A DNA stretch of 64,000 nucleotides from Streptomyces sp. Je 1-79 (GTDB taxonomy: Bacteria > Actinomycetota > Actinomycetes > Streptomycetales > Streptomycetaceae). Of this stretch, positions 49,132-58,241 are shown piece by piece. Below the pieces are notes generated by a model that worked only from the letters and a program-made list of their open reading frames with translations, was not told the origin of the DNA and searched no databases. Where the stretch lies: positions 496,001-560,000 of the forward strand of contig NZ_JAMGSL010000004.1 in the NCBI RefSeq assembly GCF_025195125.1, in the 5' to 3' direction. Made by a program: the position numbers and the translations under genes. Positions within the stretch are counted from its first letter, which is position 1. Each line of letters opens with the position of its first letter.

Positions 49132-51477
49132 TCAGGACGCCCAGCGCCAGTCGGTGATCTCCCGCGGGTCGACGCCCGTCCGCCGCAGCTCGCGGCGCAG
49201 GCGGTCGCGGCGGAGCTCGTAGGAGGCGGCCAGGTCGCCGGCGGTCGCGGCGCGGCCGCGGAGGTGGCGCAGGGCGGCCGCGGCCAGGTCGTGGCGGGAG
49301 ACCCCGTTGCTCGCCAGCAGGTCGTACGGCGTGGTCGTGGTGCCCTCCTCGACGTACCCGCGGACATGGAACCGGTCCGGCCCCGGCCGTCCGTGGAGCA
49401 GCTGGTGGACGGCCGAGGGGTAGCCGTGGAAGTCGAAGACGACGGGCGTGCTCCGGCCGAAGAGGGCGGTGAACTCGGCATCCGACATCCCGTGCGGATG
49501 GAGGCCCGGCGGTGCGAGCGAGCACAGGTCGACGACGTTGACCAGACGGACCCGCGCCTCCGGCAGGTCCTGTCGCAGCATGTCGGCCGCCGCGAGGGTC
49601 TCCACCGTCGGGATGCCACCCGCGCAGGCCAGCACGACCTCGGGCTCCTCGCCCTCGTACGTGGAGGCCCAGCGCCACACGGACGCGCCGGCCGCGCAGT
49701 GCCGGCGCGCCTCCTCGAGGCCCAGCCACTGGGCGGCCGGGTGCTTGCCCGCCACCACCAGGTTGATCCGCCCCGTGTCGTCCATCAGACGTTCCATCGT
49801 GACCAGAAGGCTGTTGGCGTCCGGCGGGAGGTACACACCGGTCACCGTGTCCTTCTTGGTGAGGAGGTTGTTGATGAACCCGGGACCCTGATGGCTGTAC
49901 CCGTTGTGCTCCTGCCGCCAGCCCTCGCTGGTCAGCAGGTAGTTCAGGCTGCTCACCGGGGTCCGCCACGGCACCTCGCGGGACATCTTCAGCCACTTCG
50001 CGTACTGGTTGAGCATGCTGTCGGTGACGGAGGCGAACGCCTCGTACGTCGGGAAGAGGCCGTGACGGCCGGTCAGCAGGTAGCCCTGGATCCAGCCCTG
50101 GCAGTTGTGCTCGGACAGCACCTCCATCACCCGGCCGTCGGGGGAGAGGTCCTCCGCGTACTCGTGGACCGGCCAGGTGTACGCACGGCCTGTCGCGCCC
50201 AGGACGCTGTCCAGCTTGTTGGAGGCGAGCTCGTCGGGGGACATGATCCGCAGGTCACGGCTGCTCCGTGTCCTGTGCATGGCTTCCGTCAGCCAGGCGG
50301 CGAGCACCCGGTTCGGGCTGGCGGACGCGCTGCCGGGGCCGTCGTCGAGTCCGACCGCGTACGGTTCCAGAGGGGGGAGGTCCAGCGACCGGCGGAGGCG
50401 CCCGCCGTCGCCCGCCCGGTTCATCCCGATGCGGCCGGCCCCGGTCGGGCACGTGGCCAGTACGTGCGGGCGCGGCCGTCCACCGTCGTCGAACAGCTCG
50501 TCGGGACGGTACGAGCGCAGCCAGGCTTCCAGGGCCTTGAACTGTTCGTCGTCCTCGTGGACGTCGGCGAGGGGGACCTGGTGCGCGTGGAAGGTGCCTT
50601 CGATCCGGACGCCTCCTACCTCGGCGGGCGCGCCCTGGCCCTTCAGGGTGCGCAGCACGATCATGGGCCAGGGCGGTCGCTCGGGGACGTCGCCGGCACG
50701 GGCGCCACGCTGGATCGTGACGATGTCGGCGTGGGCCTGGAGAACGGCCTCGGTCATGCGCTCGCCGCGCGGGTCCGCGGTCATGTCGACCAGGCGGGGC
50801 GACCATCCGTACCCCGCGAACAACGACGTCAGTTCGTCGTCGGACATGGTCGCGAAGACGCTCGGGGACGAGATCTTGTAGCCGTTGAGGTGCAGGACGG
50901 GCAGGACCGCGCCTCCGGTGACCGGGTCGAGGAACTTGGAGGAGTGCCACGCCGCGGCCGTCGGCCCCGTCTCGGCCTCTCCGTCGCCCACGATGCACGC
51001 CACCAGCCGGTCCGGGGCGTCGAAGGCGGCCCCGAAGGCGGTCGACAGGGCGTAGCCGAGTTCGCCGCCCTCGTGGATCACGCCCGGAACGGCGGGGGAC
51101 AGGTGACTGGGGAACCCGTCCGGGGCGCAGTAGCGCCTGGCCAGCTCGGTCAGGCCGCCCTCGGTCCGTGACAGCGCCGAGTCGTGGTCCTGGTGCGTGC
51201 CGTCGAGCCAGAGGTTCGCGTGGGAGGCGGGCGCGCCGTGACCGGGACCGGTCACCAGCAGCACGTCCGCGTTCCGTTCCCTCACCAGGGTGTTGAGCGC
51301 GGCGTGCACGACATTGATGCCCGGGCAGGAACCCCAGTGGCCGAGCAGCCGGGGTTTGAGGTGCTCGCGCGTCAGCGGTTGTCGCAGCAGTACGTTGTCG
51401 CGCAGGTAGATCAGCGCGGCGGCCACGTAGTCGGCCGCCCGGCGGTAGGGCTCCGTGCTGTGTCGCTCTGCCATCAC
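49132..51477 (-). CDS. xfp: Xylulose-5-phosphate/fructose-6-phosphate phosphoketolase
   Basis: A 781-aa thiamine diphosphate enzyme of normal phosphoketolase length. It cleaves xylulose 5-phosphate (or fructose 6-phosphate) with phosphate to acetyl phosphate. Motifs: GHWGSCPGINVVHAALN, GPGHGAPASHANLWLDG, HEGGELGYALSTAFGA, GDGEAETGPTAAAWHSSKF, and SEHNCQGWIQGYLLTGRHG. GTG 51477 has GAGGG at 8 bp; ATG 51474 is next to it. A 91-aa gene and a rhodanese gene lie just upstream. Confidence 0.96.
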   Translation of the reverse strand: MMAERHSTEPYRRAADYVAAALIYLRDNVLLRQPLTREHLKPRLLGHWGSCPGINVVHAALNTLVRERNADVLLVTGPGHGAPASHANLWLDGTHQDHDSALSRTEGGLTELARRYCAPDGFPSHLSPAVPGVIHEGGELGYALSTAFGAAFDAPDRLVACIVGDGEAETGPTAAAWHSSKFLDPVTGGAVLPVLHLNGYKISSPSVFATMSDDELTSLFAGYGWSPRLVDMTADPRGERMTEAVLQAHADIVTIQRGARAGDVPERPPWPMIVLRTLKGQGAPAEVGGVRIEGTFHAHQVPLADVHEDDEQFKALEAWLRSYRPDELFDDGGRPRPHVLATCPTGAGRIGMNRAGDGGRLRRSLDLPPLEPYAVGLDDGPGSASASPNRVLAAWLTEAMHRTRSSRDLRIMSPDELASNKLDSVLGATGRAYTWPVHEYAEDLSPDGRVMEVLSEHNCQGWIQGYLLTGRHGLFPTYEAFASVTDSMLNQYAKWLKMSREVPWRTPVSSLNYLLTSEGWRQEHNGYSHQGPGFINNLLTKKDTVTGVYLPPDANSLLVTMERLMDDTGRINLVVAGKHPAAQWLGLEEARRHCAAGASVWRWASTYEGEEPEVVLACAGGIPTVETLAAADMLRQDLPEARVRLVNVVDLCSLAPPGLHPHGMSDAEFTALFGRSTPVVFDFHGYPSAVHQLLHGRPGPDRFHVRGYVEEGTTTTPYDLLASNGVSRHDLAAAALRHLRGRAATAGDLAASYELRRDRLRRELRRTGVDPREITDWRWAS

Positions 51478-51529
51478 CGTGTCTTCCCTCGTGCGGCGGT
51501 TGTCGGGCCAGGGGGAGTCGAAACACGCC

Positions 51530-51805
51530 CTAGGACCCGGCGAGGCTCCTCAGGCGATCCGCGTACGCGACCGTCAGCTCGGCCGCCTCCCTGGGATCGG
51601 CGGTCAGCAGCTGCGCCCGGTCCGCGAGCGCGGCGCGGCGGCCGTCCTTCAGCGCCGCGACCCGCGCCGGGTCCGGCGTCGGCGCGCCGCGCTCCGCGCG
51701 GAGCTCGACGTCGTACCAGTCGACCACTTTCTGTACGGCATCCTCGGCGGCCTTCTCCGCGCCGCTCGCGATGCCGGAGAAGCCGGGGACCTGGGGATCG
51801 TTCAT
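51530..51805 (-). CDS. Small helical hypothetical protein (91 aa)
   Basis: No family recognised. Begins MNDPQVPGFSGIASGAEKAA and is mostly helical and Ala-rich (DPREAAELTVAYADRLRSLA). ATG 51805 has GGGAGGG ~6 bp upstream, far better than the longer frame. It is 53 bp upstream of the phosphoketolase gene on the same strand, so co-transcription is likely; whether it affects the enzyme is unknown. Confidence 0.65.
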   Translation of the reverse strand: MNDPQVPGFSGIASGAEKAAEDAVQKVVDWYDVELRAERGAPTPDPARVAALKDGRRAALADRAQLLTADPREAAELTVAYADRLRSLAGS

Positions 51806-52138
51806 CGCGGCCCTCCCTGAGAACCATGGCGTCGAGTCGTCCACAGGGGCGCTCCGGCGGGCGGCGGCGCGGTCTCGTTGGTTTCCATGGTCCTCGGCTA
51901 CCCCGTTCCGGCGGGGCGTATCGGATTCTGTGCGTAGTCGCCTCGTGCGGGTCAAGGGCGCGGCGGGCGGCCGGGACGCGATTGCTGCGGTCATGTGTGC
52001 CCTTGTTGCAGTCATGTGTGCGCTCGGCCCCGGGCGCGGTCGGAGCGCCGCGTGACGGGTAACTTGGGCGCCACGGGGTCCTGCCGACGACCAAGAGCCA
52101 CCACGAGGCACCGTGGATCAACAAGGATGGCAACCGCG
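51806..52138. other. Divergent promoter region with a 21-bp-spaced repeat
   Basis: No gene seen in 333 bp between the 91-aa gene and the rhodanese gene. TCATGTGTGC occurs twice, at 51991-52000 and 52012-52021, spaced by 21 bp (two helical turns), which could be a regulator site. No clear -35/-10 pair identified. Confidence 0.4.
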
Positions 52139-52774
52139 ATGAACACTGCCCCAGCCCTCGACGCCGACCAGGCCCGTACCCGCCTGCACGAGCTGACCGT
52201 CGTCGACGTCCGTACCCCCGCCGAGTACGCCTCCGGGCATCTGCCGGGAGCGCTGAACATCCCGCTCGACCAGCTCGGCCGCGCCGTTCCCGCGCTCAAG
52301 GAGGCTGCGGGGCGGGGGGATCTCCTCGTCGTGTGCCAGGGAGGCGGCCGTTCCGAGAGTGCCTGCACGCAGCTTGCCGCGCACGGCGTGCGCGCGCTCA
52401 ACCTCACCGGCGGAACCGGCGACTGGGCCGCCCGTGGCCACACGCTCGCCCGTCCCGCCGGTGCCCCGGCGAAGGCCGTGTGGGCGATGGAGCGCCAGGT
52501 CCGGCTCGCGGCCGGATCGCTGGTGCTGATCGGCCTGGCGCTCGGGCTGCTCGTGCACCCGGCCTGGCAGCTTCTGTCGGCGGCAGTCGCGGGCGGCCTC
52601 GTCTACTCGGCGCTCACGAACACCTGCGGCATGGCGGTGGTCCTGGGCCGACTCCCGTACAACCGCGGTGCTGCGGGCGCGCCGGACCTGGAGACGACGC
52701 TGACCCGTCTACGCGACGAGGCCGGGGCCGGGGTCGGCACCGGGGCAGGCACCGGGGCCGGGGCAGAGGCCTGA
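52139..52774 (+). CDS. Membrane-anchored rhodanese-like sulfurtransferase (YgaP-like)
   Basis: A 211-aa protein. Residues ~10-100 form a rhodanese domain: LTVVDVRTPAEYASGHLPGA and active loop LLVVCQGGGRSESACTQLA (Cys). The C-terminal part has two membrane helices (LAAGSLVLIGLALGLLV, LLSAAVAGGLVYSALTN) of the DUF2892 type, as in E. coli YgaP. The tail is a Gly/Ala/Thr low-complexity run. ATG 52139 has AAGGA upstream; ATG 52127 also in frame. Confidence 0.86.
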   Translation: MNTAPALDADQARTRLHELTVVDVRTPAEYASGHLPGALNIPLDQLGRAVPALKEAAGRGDLLVVCQGGGRSESACTQLAAHGVRALNLTGGTGDWAARGHTLARPAGAPAKAVWAMERQVRLAAGSLVLIGLALGLLVHPAWQLLSAAVAGGLVYSALTNTCGMAVVLGRLPYNRGAAGAPDLETTLTRLRDEAGAGVGTGAGTGAGAEA

Positions 52775-52817
52775 GGCTCGTATCGCCCCGCCCTGCGGAC
52801 CACGGCCCGCGCCCTGT

Positions 52818-53444
52818 TCAGGCGCGCGTCGTCAGAACGGGGACGCCGGCACCGTCGAGTTCGTCCCACGCCACCCGGCGTCCGGAGACCGCCAACAACA
52901 GGCCGAGTGCGGGGCCGGTCACTTCCGGTCCGGTTCCGACCGTCAGGTCGGAGTCCGTCGCCCTGAGCTGGACGTGGTCCAGCAGCTCCTTGGCTCCGCC
53001 GAACGACGACGGGACCCGAGTCTGCAGGCGGAGCGCCCTCACGACCGCTTCCGGCGGATAGGAGCGCGTGATCCCCAGGGGTCGACGGATGTCCTCACCG
53101 TGGACCACTTCCTCGACGAGGCGGCTTTCGAGAGGGGCCGGAGGCGTCGACCTTCGTGAAGACGCCTCACGGAACCGGTCCAGGGTCTCCTGGGGTGTGG
53201 CGCCACGTGCCCGCGCCGCGCCCAGGGCGTTCTGACGGTCGAAGTCGAACCGCGCCCGTACGAGACCGACGACGAAGCTCAGGCGTGTGCTCCGGGCCGA
53301 GTCGACGAGGTGGGCGACCACGTCGTGCACGGTCCACCCGTCGCACAGCGACGGTCGTTCCCACTGCTCGTCGTCGAGCCCGGCAAGGTCGCCGACGAGC
53401 GCGGCGCGCTCGGCGTGTACCAGCGTCCACACATCCCGTGTCAC
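52818..53444 (-). CDS. Mycothiol-dependent maleylpyruvate isomerase-like DinB-fold protein
   Basis: A 208-aa protein of the TIGR03083 group. Metal-binding histidines appear in WTVHDVVAHLVDSAR and EEVVHGEDIRRPLG, with LGLLLAVSGRRVAWDELDG at the C-terminus. These proteins often transfer or use mycothiol, the actinobacterial thiol. Specific reaction unknown. ATG 53444. Confidence 0.85.
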   Translation of the reverse strand: MTRDVWTLVHAERAALVGDLAGLDDEQWERPSLCDGWTVHDVVAHLVDSARSTRLSFVVGLVRARFDFDRQNALGAARARGATPQETLDRFREASSRRSTPPAPLESRLVEEVVHGEDIRRPLGITRSYPPEAVVRALRLQTRVPSSFGGAKELLDHVQLRATDSDLTVGTGPEVTGPALGLLLAVSGRRVAWDELDGAGVPVLTTRA

Positions 53445-53622
53445 AGCTTCTCCTTCATCGACCTGGTATCCACCAGGGAGGACCGCGAGTACGGCTGGAA
53501 CTCATCGGTCGGTGAGGCGGCTGTCAGACGCTGTCGGTCGGCGTGCGGTCTGGTGGTCGCCGCTGCCGCCGCGGCACCTGAGCAGTGATGCGGCGAGACA
53601 GCGGGCGTCCGGAGGGGAGGCG

Positions 53623-53814
53623 TCAGTTGTTGGAGCCGACGGTGTTGTCGCCCCCGGCGTTGAACACGTCGTCGCCCGCGAACTGGAGCCAGTCACCGAA
53701 GACGACGGTGTACGAGGTGTGCGGCTCGAACTCCGGGTTCACATCCGCGCTCGCGGCACCGGCGGTGCCGAGGACGATGGCGCCGGCGGCGAGGGCGGTC
53801 AGCAGGGAACGCAT
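53623..53814 (-). CDS. Small secreted protein (63 aa)
   Basis: Signal peptide LLTALAAGAIVLGTAGAASA (residues ~4-23, cleavage after ASA), leaving a 40-residue acidic mature peptide with YTVVFGDWLQFAGDDVF and a final GDNTVGSNN. The Asn/Gly ending faintly recalls surface peptides, but no chaplin or rodlin motif is seen. GAGAGG lies 8 bp before ATG 53814. Function unknown. Confidence 0.7.
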   Translation of the reverse strand: MRSLLTALAAGAIVLGTAGAASADVNPEFEPHTSYTVVFGDWLQFAGDDVFNAGGDNTVGSNN

Positions 53815-53983
53815 GGTGGACACCTCTCAGCAGAAGGGCAGAACACGCGCCAAGCTAAGGCCTGCGCGTGTCCGTCGTTGCCCGCACCTGCCGTGAGCTC
53901 CTGATCTTCAGCCGATTGGTGGCAGCCGCGGAATCCCGGTCGACGACCCCTTCTTCAGGGTCTGCCGGCTGCCGCCGTGACGG

Positions 53984-54946
53984 TCAGCTGCCGGCCTCGA
54001 TCCTCCGGATGCGTTCGGCGTCGCAGGTACGGGGGCAGGTCAGGCACGCCTGGGACGGGTCGATCCTGTAGTACAGGCAGCAGCCCAGCCGGGTGCGCGT
54101 GTGGTGGCCCGCTCCGCCGCGGCCCGTCAGTCGTCTGAAGTCGGCGCCCCCCGGGAACGGAGGGATGCCGTGGGGGAGCAGTTCGGTCGCGGCCCGTACG
54201 GCCTCGTCCTCCCGGCCGAGGATGCGACCGAGGTACCAGATGCCGGAGACCAGGTCGTCGGCGACCATTCCCCACAGCGCCCGTGGCCCGCGCCGCACCT
54301 GGCGGCCGAACGCGGCCACCAGGGGGCTCACGTGATCGACGACGGCGGCTCGCAGCTCGGCCCGTAGTGCCTCCTGGTCGCTCACCACCCGGGCCCCGGG
54401 CAGCCCTGCCGCCGGGTCGTCGGGCAGGCAGGCGAAGCCGGAGCCGGTGACGACCTCGAATTCGGCGGCGGCGAGATTCAGCCGGACCTCGGCCGGATGA
54501 ACGCGTGGCACACGACGCTCCAGGTGCCACGGGCCGCTCATCAGCAGACTGACGGACCACAGATAGTCGTGGAGCGCGCGGGACGCGGCGACATCTCTGC
54601 GCGGGACGTGCCCGTGCCGCTCGCGGATGCGGACCGCCTCCGCCTCGATGAAGGCGTCCAGCGCGCGTTCGTCCTGGGCCAGGACCGCACCGTCGAGCCT
54701 CTCCGCGTGGCCGTGACCGTGGGCGTGGCCGTCGGTGTGGTCGCGGCCGAGGTCCCGGTCCCGATCCGGGGCCAGGTCCCGTCCGGGGGCCGGTTCCGGG
54801 TCGCCGGCCGACGCCAGGTGGTCCGGGGGAACGACCCGTACGTCGAGCGCGTCGCACAGCGCGATGAGGCGGCCGTAGGTGCCGGTGAGGGCGGCGGTCG
54901 CGCCCACGGCGTGAAGCGGCGCCGCGGTTTCCGGTGCCATGGCCAT
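53984..54946 (-). CDS. FhuF-like (2Fe-2S) ferric-siderophore reductase
   Basis: A 320-aa protein with the FhuF C-terminal cluster motif TRLGCCLYYRIDPSQACLTC plus PRTC, the CC-x10-C-x2-C pattern that holds a [2Fe-2S] centre. It would reduce ferric siderophore in the cytoplasm. Residues ~50-82 are an Asp/Arg/His-rich insert ending GHAHGHGHAE, unusual for the family. It is divergent from the siderophore biosynthesis operon; two iron boxes lie between them, so both should be derepressed by iron starvation. ATG 54946. Confidence 0.86.
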   Translation of the reverse strand: MAMAPETAAPLHAVGATAALTGTYGRLIALCDALDVRVVPPDHLASAGDPEPAPGRDLAPDRDRDLGRDHTDGHAHGHGHAERLDGAVLAQDERALDAFIEAEAVRIRERHGHVPRRDVAASRALHDYLWSVSLLMSGPWHLERRVPRVHPAEVRLNLAAAEFEVVTGSGFACLPDDPAAGLPGARVVSDQEALRAELRAAVVDHVSPLVAAFGRQVRRGPRALWGMVADDLVSGIWYLGRILGREDEAVRAATELLPHGIPPFPGGADFRRLTGRGGAGHHTRTRLGCCLYYRIDPSQACLTCPRTCDAERIRRIEAGS

Positions 54947-54992
54947 CGCACTCCTTCGCGTGCCGGCGACGCGCTGCGCCGACGAGATTCAC

Positions 54993-55011
54993 TGAGGTAA
55001 GCCTCACCTTA
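54993..55011. promoter_or_regulatory. Iron box (DtxR/DmdR-type), FhuF side
   Basis: TGAGGTAAGCCTCACCTTA matches the 19-bp consensus TTAGGTTAGGCTAACCTAA at 14 positions. It lies 47 bp upstream of the FhuF-like gene start. Confidence 0.75.
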
Positions 55012-55073
55012 CCCGAAGCTTTCGCACTCATGATCCAGGGTCAGGACCGCTGCGGGGCGGGGGAGTTGAGAAC

Positions 55074-55092
55074 TTAGGTTTGCCTAACTTAG
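55074..55092. promoter_or_regulatory. Iron box (DtxR/DmdR-type), siderophore operon side
   Basis: TTAGGTTTGCCTAACTTAG matches the consensus at 15 of 19 positions and contains the perfect palindrome CCTAACTTAGG (55083-55093). It lies ~100 bp before the ATP-grasp gene. Confidence 0.82.
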
Positions 55093-55192
55093 GCTGCGTA
55101 GCGGATGGGCGACGCCGAGCGCGCCGGACCTACCTGCGGCGACCGGCGATGTTCGTCGACATCTCTCACCACCCGACCCGAAGGGGCCGCCC

Positions 55193-56392
55193 GTGCGGTT
55201 GTATCTCCTCGCCCTCAATCCGACCGACTCGGTCACCGAGGGCTTCCTTCCGGCCGCGGCCCGGCTCGGCCTGGACGTCTCCGTGCTCACGGACCAGCCG
55301 GAGGCGCACCGCGGCCACCGCCCGGACGTCGAGGTCCTGGCGTGCGATGTGCGTGACTTCCGTGCGGTCATCAGCCGGATCTCGACGCACCACGCGCCTG
55401 ACGGGATCTTCACCAACAGCGACCATCTGCAGACCCAGGCCGCTCTGGCCGCCGACTACTTCGGCCTGCCCGGCAAGAGCTGGCAGGCCTCGCTGCGCGC
55501 CAAGGACAAGGCGCAGATGCGCCGTCACCTCACCGCCACGGGCGCCGACACGGTGTGGTCCCTGGAGATCGGGTCCGGGTGCGACCCCGTCGCCCTCGCC
55601 GCGGAGAGGGGCGCCGACATCCCGTACCCCTGCGTGGTGAAACCAAGGGAGGGTGTGGCCAGCGAGGACGTCGTGCTCGTCACCGGGCCCGAGGAGCTCG
55701 CGGTGCGCTGCGAGGAGATCCAGTCCCGGCGGCCCGGCGCGGCCTTGGTCGTCGAGGAGTACCTCACCGGTGAGTTGTACACCGTCGAGACCCTGGGGGA
55801 CGGCCGTACACGCCACGTCCTGGGCGGGTTTCACACACGCGTGTCGCCGCCGCCGTACTTCGTCGAGCAGGACATGACCTTCGTGGCCGCACACCCCGAC
55901 GCCGTCACGCGGCAGGTGCTCGCTCAGCTCGACGCGCTGGGCGTCGGATTCGGCGCCTGCCACACCGAGTTCGTGGTGTACGAGGGCCGGGCCCGCATCA
56001 TCGAGGTCAACTACCGTGCCGCCGGGGACCAGTGCGACCTCCTGCTCGCGCAGCTCCTGGGAATCCCGCTCTTCGAGCACATCCTGCGGACGCATCTGGG
56101 GGAGCCGCTGCCACGGGATCTCGGCGCCCGCACCGATCAGGCCGCCCGGGTCGCCTACCCGTGTGCCGAACGCGCCGGCACGCTCACGGCAGCCCCCGCG
56201 GCGGCCGACCTGCTCCAGGACGGTGTGCGGCTGACGTACCGGCCGCTGCGGGAGGTCGGCGAGCGCCACGACCTGCACCGGACCAATCGCGACTACCTGG
56301 GGGTGGTTCGTGCCATGGGGCCCGGCCAGGAGGCGGTCGATCGCGTGATCGCGGCCTTCCTCGCCGCACAGCGCTGGGAGATCACCCCGTGA
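55193..56392 (+). CDS. ATP-grasp ligase of siderophore pathway (PvsA-like)
   Basis: A 399-aa ATP-grasp protein. The fold is visible in PYPCVVKPREGVASEDVVLV (ATP Lys), ALVVEEYLTGELYTVETLG, and FVVYEGRARIIEVNYRAAG with metal ligands. It would form an amide bond between an amine and a carboxylate. It heads the operon ATP-grasp / IucA-IucC / IucA-IucC / decarboxylase, the same order as pvsA-pvsB-pvsD-pvsE of vibrioferrin, so a PvsA-like role is inferred. GTG 55193; AAGGGG 6 bp upstream. Overlaps the next gene by 4 bp. Confidence 0.8.
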   Translation: MRLYLLALNPTDSVTEGFLPAAARLGLDVSVLTDQPEAHRGHRPDVEVLACDVRDFRAVISRISTHHAPDGIFTNSDHLQTQAALAADYFGLPGKSWQASLRAKDKAQMRRHLTATGADTVWSLEIGSGCDPVALAAERGADIPYPCVVKPREGVASEDVVLVTGPEELAVRCEEIQSRRPGAALVVEEYLTGELYTVETLGDGRTRHVLGGFHTRVSPPPYFVEQDMTFVAAHPDAVTRQVLAQLDALGVGFGACHTEFVVYEGRARIIEVNYRAAGDQCDLLLAQLLGIPLFEHILRTHLGEPLPRDLGARTDQAARVAYPCAERAGTLTAAPAAADLLQDGVRLTYRPLREVGERHDLHRTNRDYLGVVRAMGPGQEAVDRVIAAFLAAQRWEITP

Positions 56393-58239
56393 CGGCCCCC
56401 ACCGCCGCACAGGGCGCCGGCGTCGCGACGTCCACCGCCTCGCGGAGCGTCACCGCCGTCGCCTCCTCGGGGCCGCCCGGCGGCCCCGACGCATGCGAAG
56501 GTGATCTGGTTCTGCGCGTACTCGGCGCGCTCCTGCGGGAGGACGTCGTCGGTCTTCGCAGTCGGGGCGTGCGGGTGGAGCGGCGGGACGGCCCGTGGCT
56601 GCGGCTCGCCGATTTCGACGGCGAGGAGGCCCTGCTGCTACCGATCGGCGCAGACGGGTTCCAGAGTGTGGACACCGCTCGACTGCCTCTGCTCGTACGG
56701 GAGTCGGACGGTGCGGAGCTCACCACGTGCGAGGAGATCGTCGGCGCCCTCGCCGCGTTCGCCGACCCCGTCGACCGTGGTGGTTTCGACGCCTTCGCCG
56801 AAGAGTGCGGTCAGACGCTCGCGACGATGCGGTTGCACGCACGGACGCGCGCCGAGGTGGACGCACGTCTCGTGGCCCGCCATGGAGCAGATCCCGCGGA
56901 GTGGATCGGCCTCGCCAAGGGGCTGGCCTACGACACGCTCGCTGCCCGCTTCGACCATCCCGTCTATCCCACCGCACGGGGGCGGTCCGGGCTCGGTGAC
57001 AGCCAACTTATTGCGTACGCACCCGAGTTCCACGCTCGCTTCCCGCTGCGCTGGATCGTCGTGCCCCGGCAGGCGCTCACCATGCCGGCGGGCGGTTCGC
57101 GTTTCCCCGACTTCTGGCCGACCCCCGCGATGCTCGGGCTGCCGGACCTCCTCCTCACGCACGTCGCGCTCCCCGTCCACCCGCTCACGATCGGCTCTCC
57201 TCTGCGTGAGGCACTGCGAGCCGCAGGCCTGGGGCGCACGGCCGTTCTCGCCGAGCCGGGGTACCTCGACGTCGTGCCGACGCTGTCGATGCGTACGGTG
57301 GCCCTCGTCGACGACCCCACCCTTCACCTCAAACTACCGCTGGTCACCGCCACCTTGGGCCTGCGCAACCGCCGTACCATCAAGCCCGGCACGCTCGTCG
57401 ACGGGGCCGCCGGTCAGCGTCTGCTGGAGACGGTCATCGCCCACGAGCCACGCTTCCGCGACACGGTCCTCGTGGCCGACGAGTCGACCCACGCCCATGC
57501 CGGACACGAACTTCTCGCCGTCCTCCTCCGTCGCTACCCGGCCGGCCTGGCGAGCTCCGCGGTGGTTCCGATGGCGGCCCTTCTGAGCGAGGCTCCCGGC
57601 GGGCGACCGGTGATCGACCATCTTGCCGACCGGTACTACCGAGGCGACCCGGTCGCCCTGCTCGACGCGGTCCTGACGCTGCTCCTCGACTGGCAGACCA
57701 CGCTCTTCGGCTACGGCATCGCGCTCGAATCGCACCAGCAGAACGTCTCGCTCGTGCTGGACCAGGGCCCGGACGGGCGCACCCGCCTGCGGTTGCTGCT
57801 CAAGGACAACGACGGTCCCCGCATCAACACGGCCCGCATGCGGGACATGCTGGGCGCCGACGCGCCGGACCCCTCCGCCTTCGACGATGCCCGGATCCTC
57901 TGCGACGGCGACGGCCCCGTCATCGACCTGTTCACCACCGTCACGGTCCACCTGTGCGCGGGGGCCTTCGCCTTCGGGCTGGCGCGGCAGGGCCGTGCCC
58001 CGCTGGAGGTGCTGCTGAGGCTCGTACGCGAACGTCTGGCGGAGGCCGTCGACCGGCTCGGAACTCACCCCGGGCAGCCCGGCGCGCTCCTGCGAGCAAA
58101 CGTCCTGGACGCCCCTGAACTGCCGGTCAAGGCGATGGTCTCCGCCGGCACCCTGCTCACCAAGGAACGCTCGGGTGCGGCCGACATCAACAAGCACTAC
58201 ACCACCGGCCCCAACTACCTCCTCACGGAAGTGTCTTAA
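56389..58239 (+). CDS. IucA/IucC-family siderophore synthetase 1 (NIS)
   Basis: A 616-aa NRPS-independent siderophore synthetase that adenylates a carboxylic acid (citrate or 2-oxoglutarate type) and condenses it with an amine or alcohol. Family motifs: HVALPVHPLTIGSPLREA, VTATLGLRNRRTIKPGT, FGYGIALESHQQNVSLVLD and LLLKDNDGPRINTARM; a FhuF-like iron-transporter C-terminal region follows. The N-terminal ~35 residues are low-complexity. GTG 56389 overlaps the ATP-grasp stop. By position it corresponds to PvsB. Confidence 0.9.
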   Translation: MTAPTAAQGAGVATSTASRSVTAVASSGPPGGPDACEGDLVLRVLGALLREDVVGLRSRGVRVERRDGPWLRLADFDGEEALLLPIGADGFQSVDTARLPLLVRESDGAELTTCEEIVGALAAFADPVDRGGFDAFAEECGQTLATMRLHARTRAEVDARLVARHGADPAEWIGLAKGLAYDTLAARFDHPVYPTARGRSGLGDSQLIAYAPEFHARFPLRWIVVPRQALTMPAGGSRFPDFWPTPAMLGLPDLLLTHVALPVHPLTIGSPLREALRAAGLGRTAVLAEPGYLDVVPTLSMRTVALVDDPTLHLKLPLVTATLGLRNRRTIKPGTLVDGAAGQRLLETVIAHEPRFRDTVLVADESTHAHAGHELLAVLLRRYPAGLASSAVVPMAALLSEAPGGRPVIDHLADRYYRGDPVALLDAVLTLLLDWQTTLFGYGIALESHQQNVSLVLDQGPDGRTRLRLLLKDNDGPRINTARMRDMLGADAPDPSAFDDARILCDGDGPVIDLFTTVTVHLCAGAFAFGLARQGRAPLEVLLRLVRERLAEAVDRLGTHPGQPGALLRANVLDAPELPVKAMVSAGTLLTKERSGAADINKHYTTGPNYLLTEVS

Positions 58240-58241
58240 CG

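Noticed and set aside
49090..51171. 693-codon plus-strand frame opposite the phosphoketolase gene
   Set aside because: Shadow of the phosphoketolase gene; no recognisable motif or ribosome site.
53623..53814. Small secreted protein as a chaplin or rodlin
   Set aside because: It lacks the paired cysteines and the GN-rich amyloid pattern of chaplins, and its mature part is too short for a rodlin.
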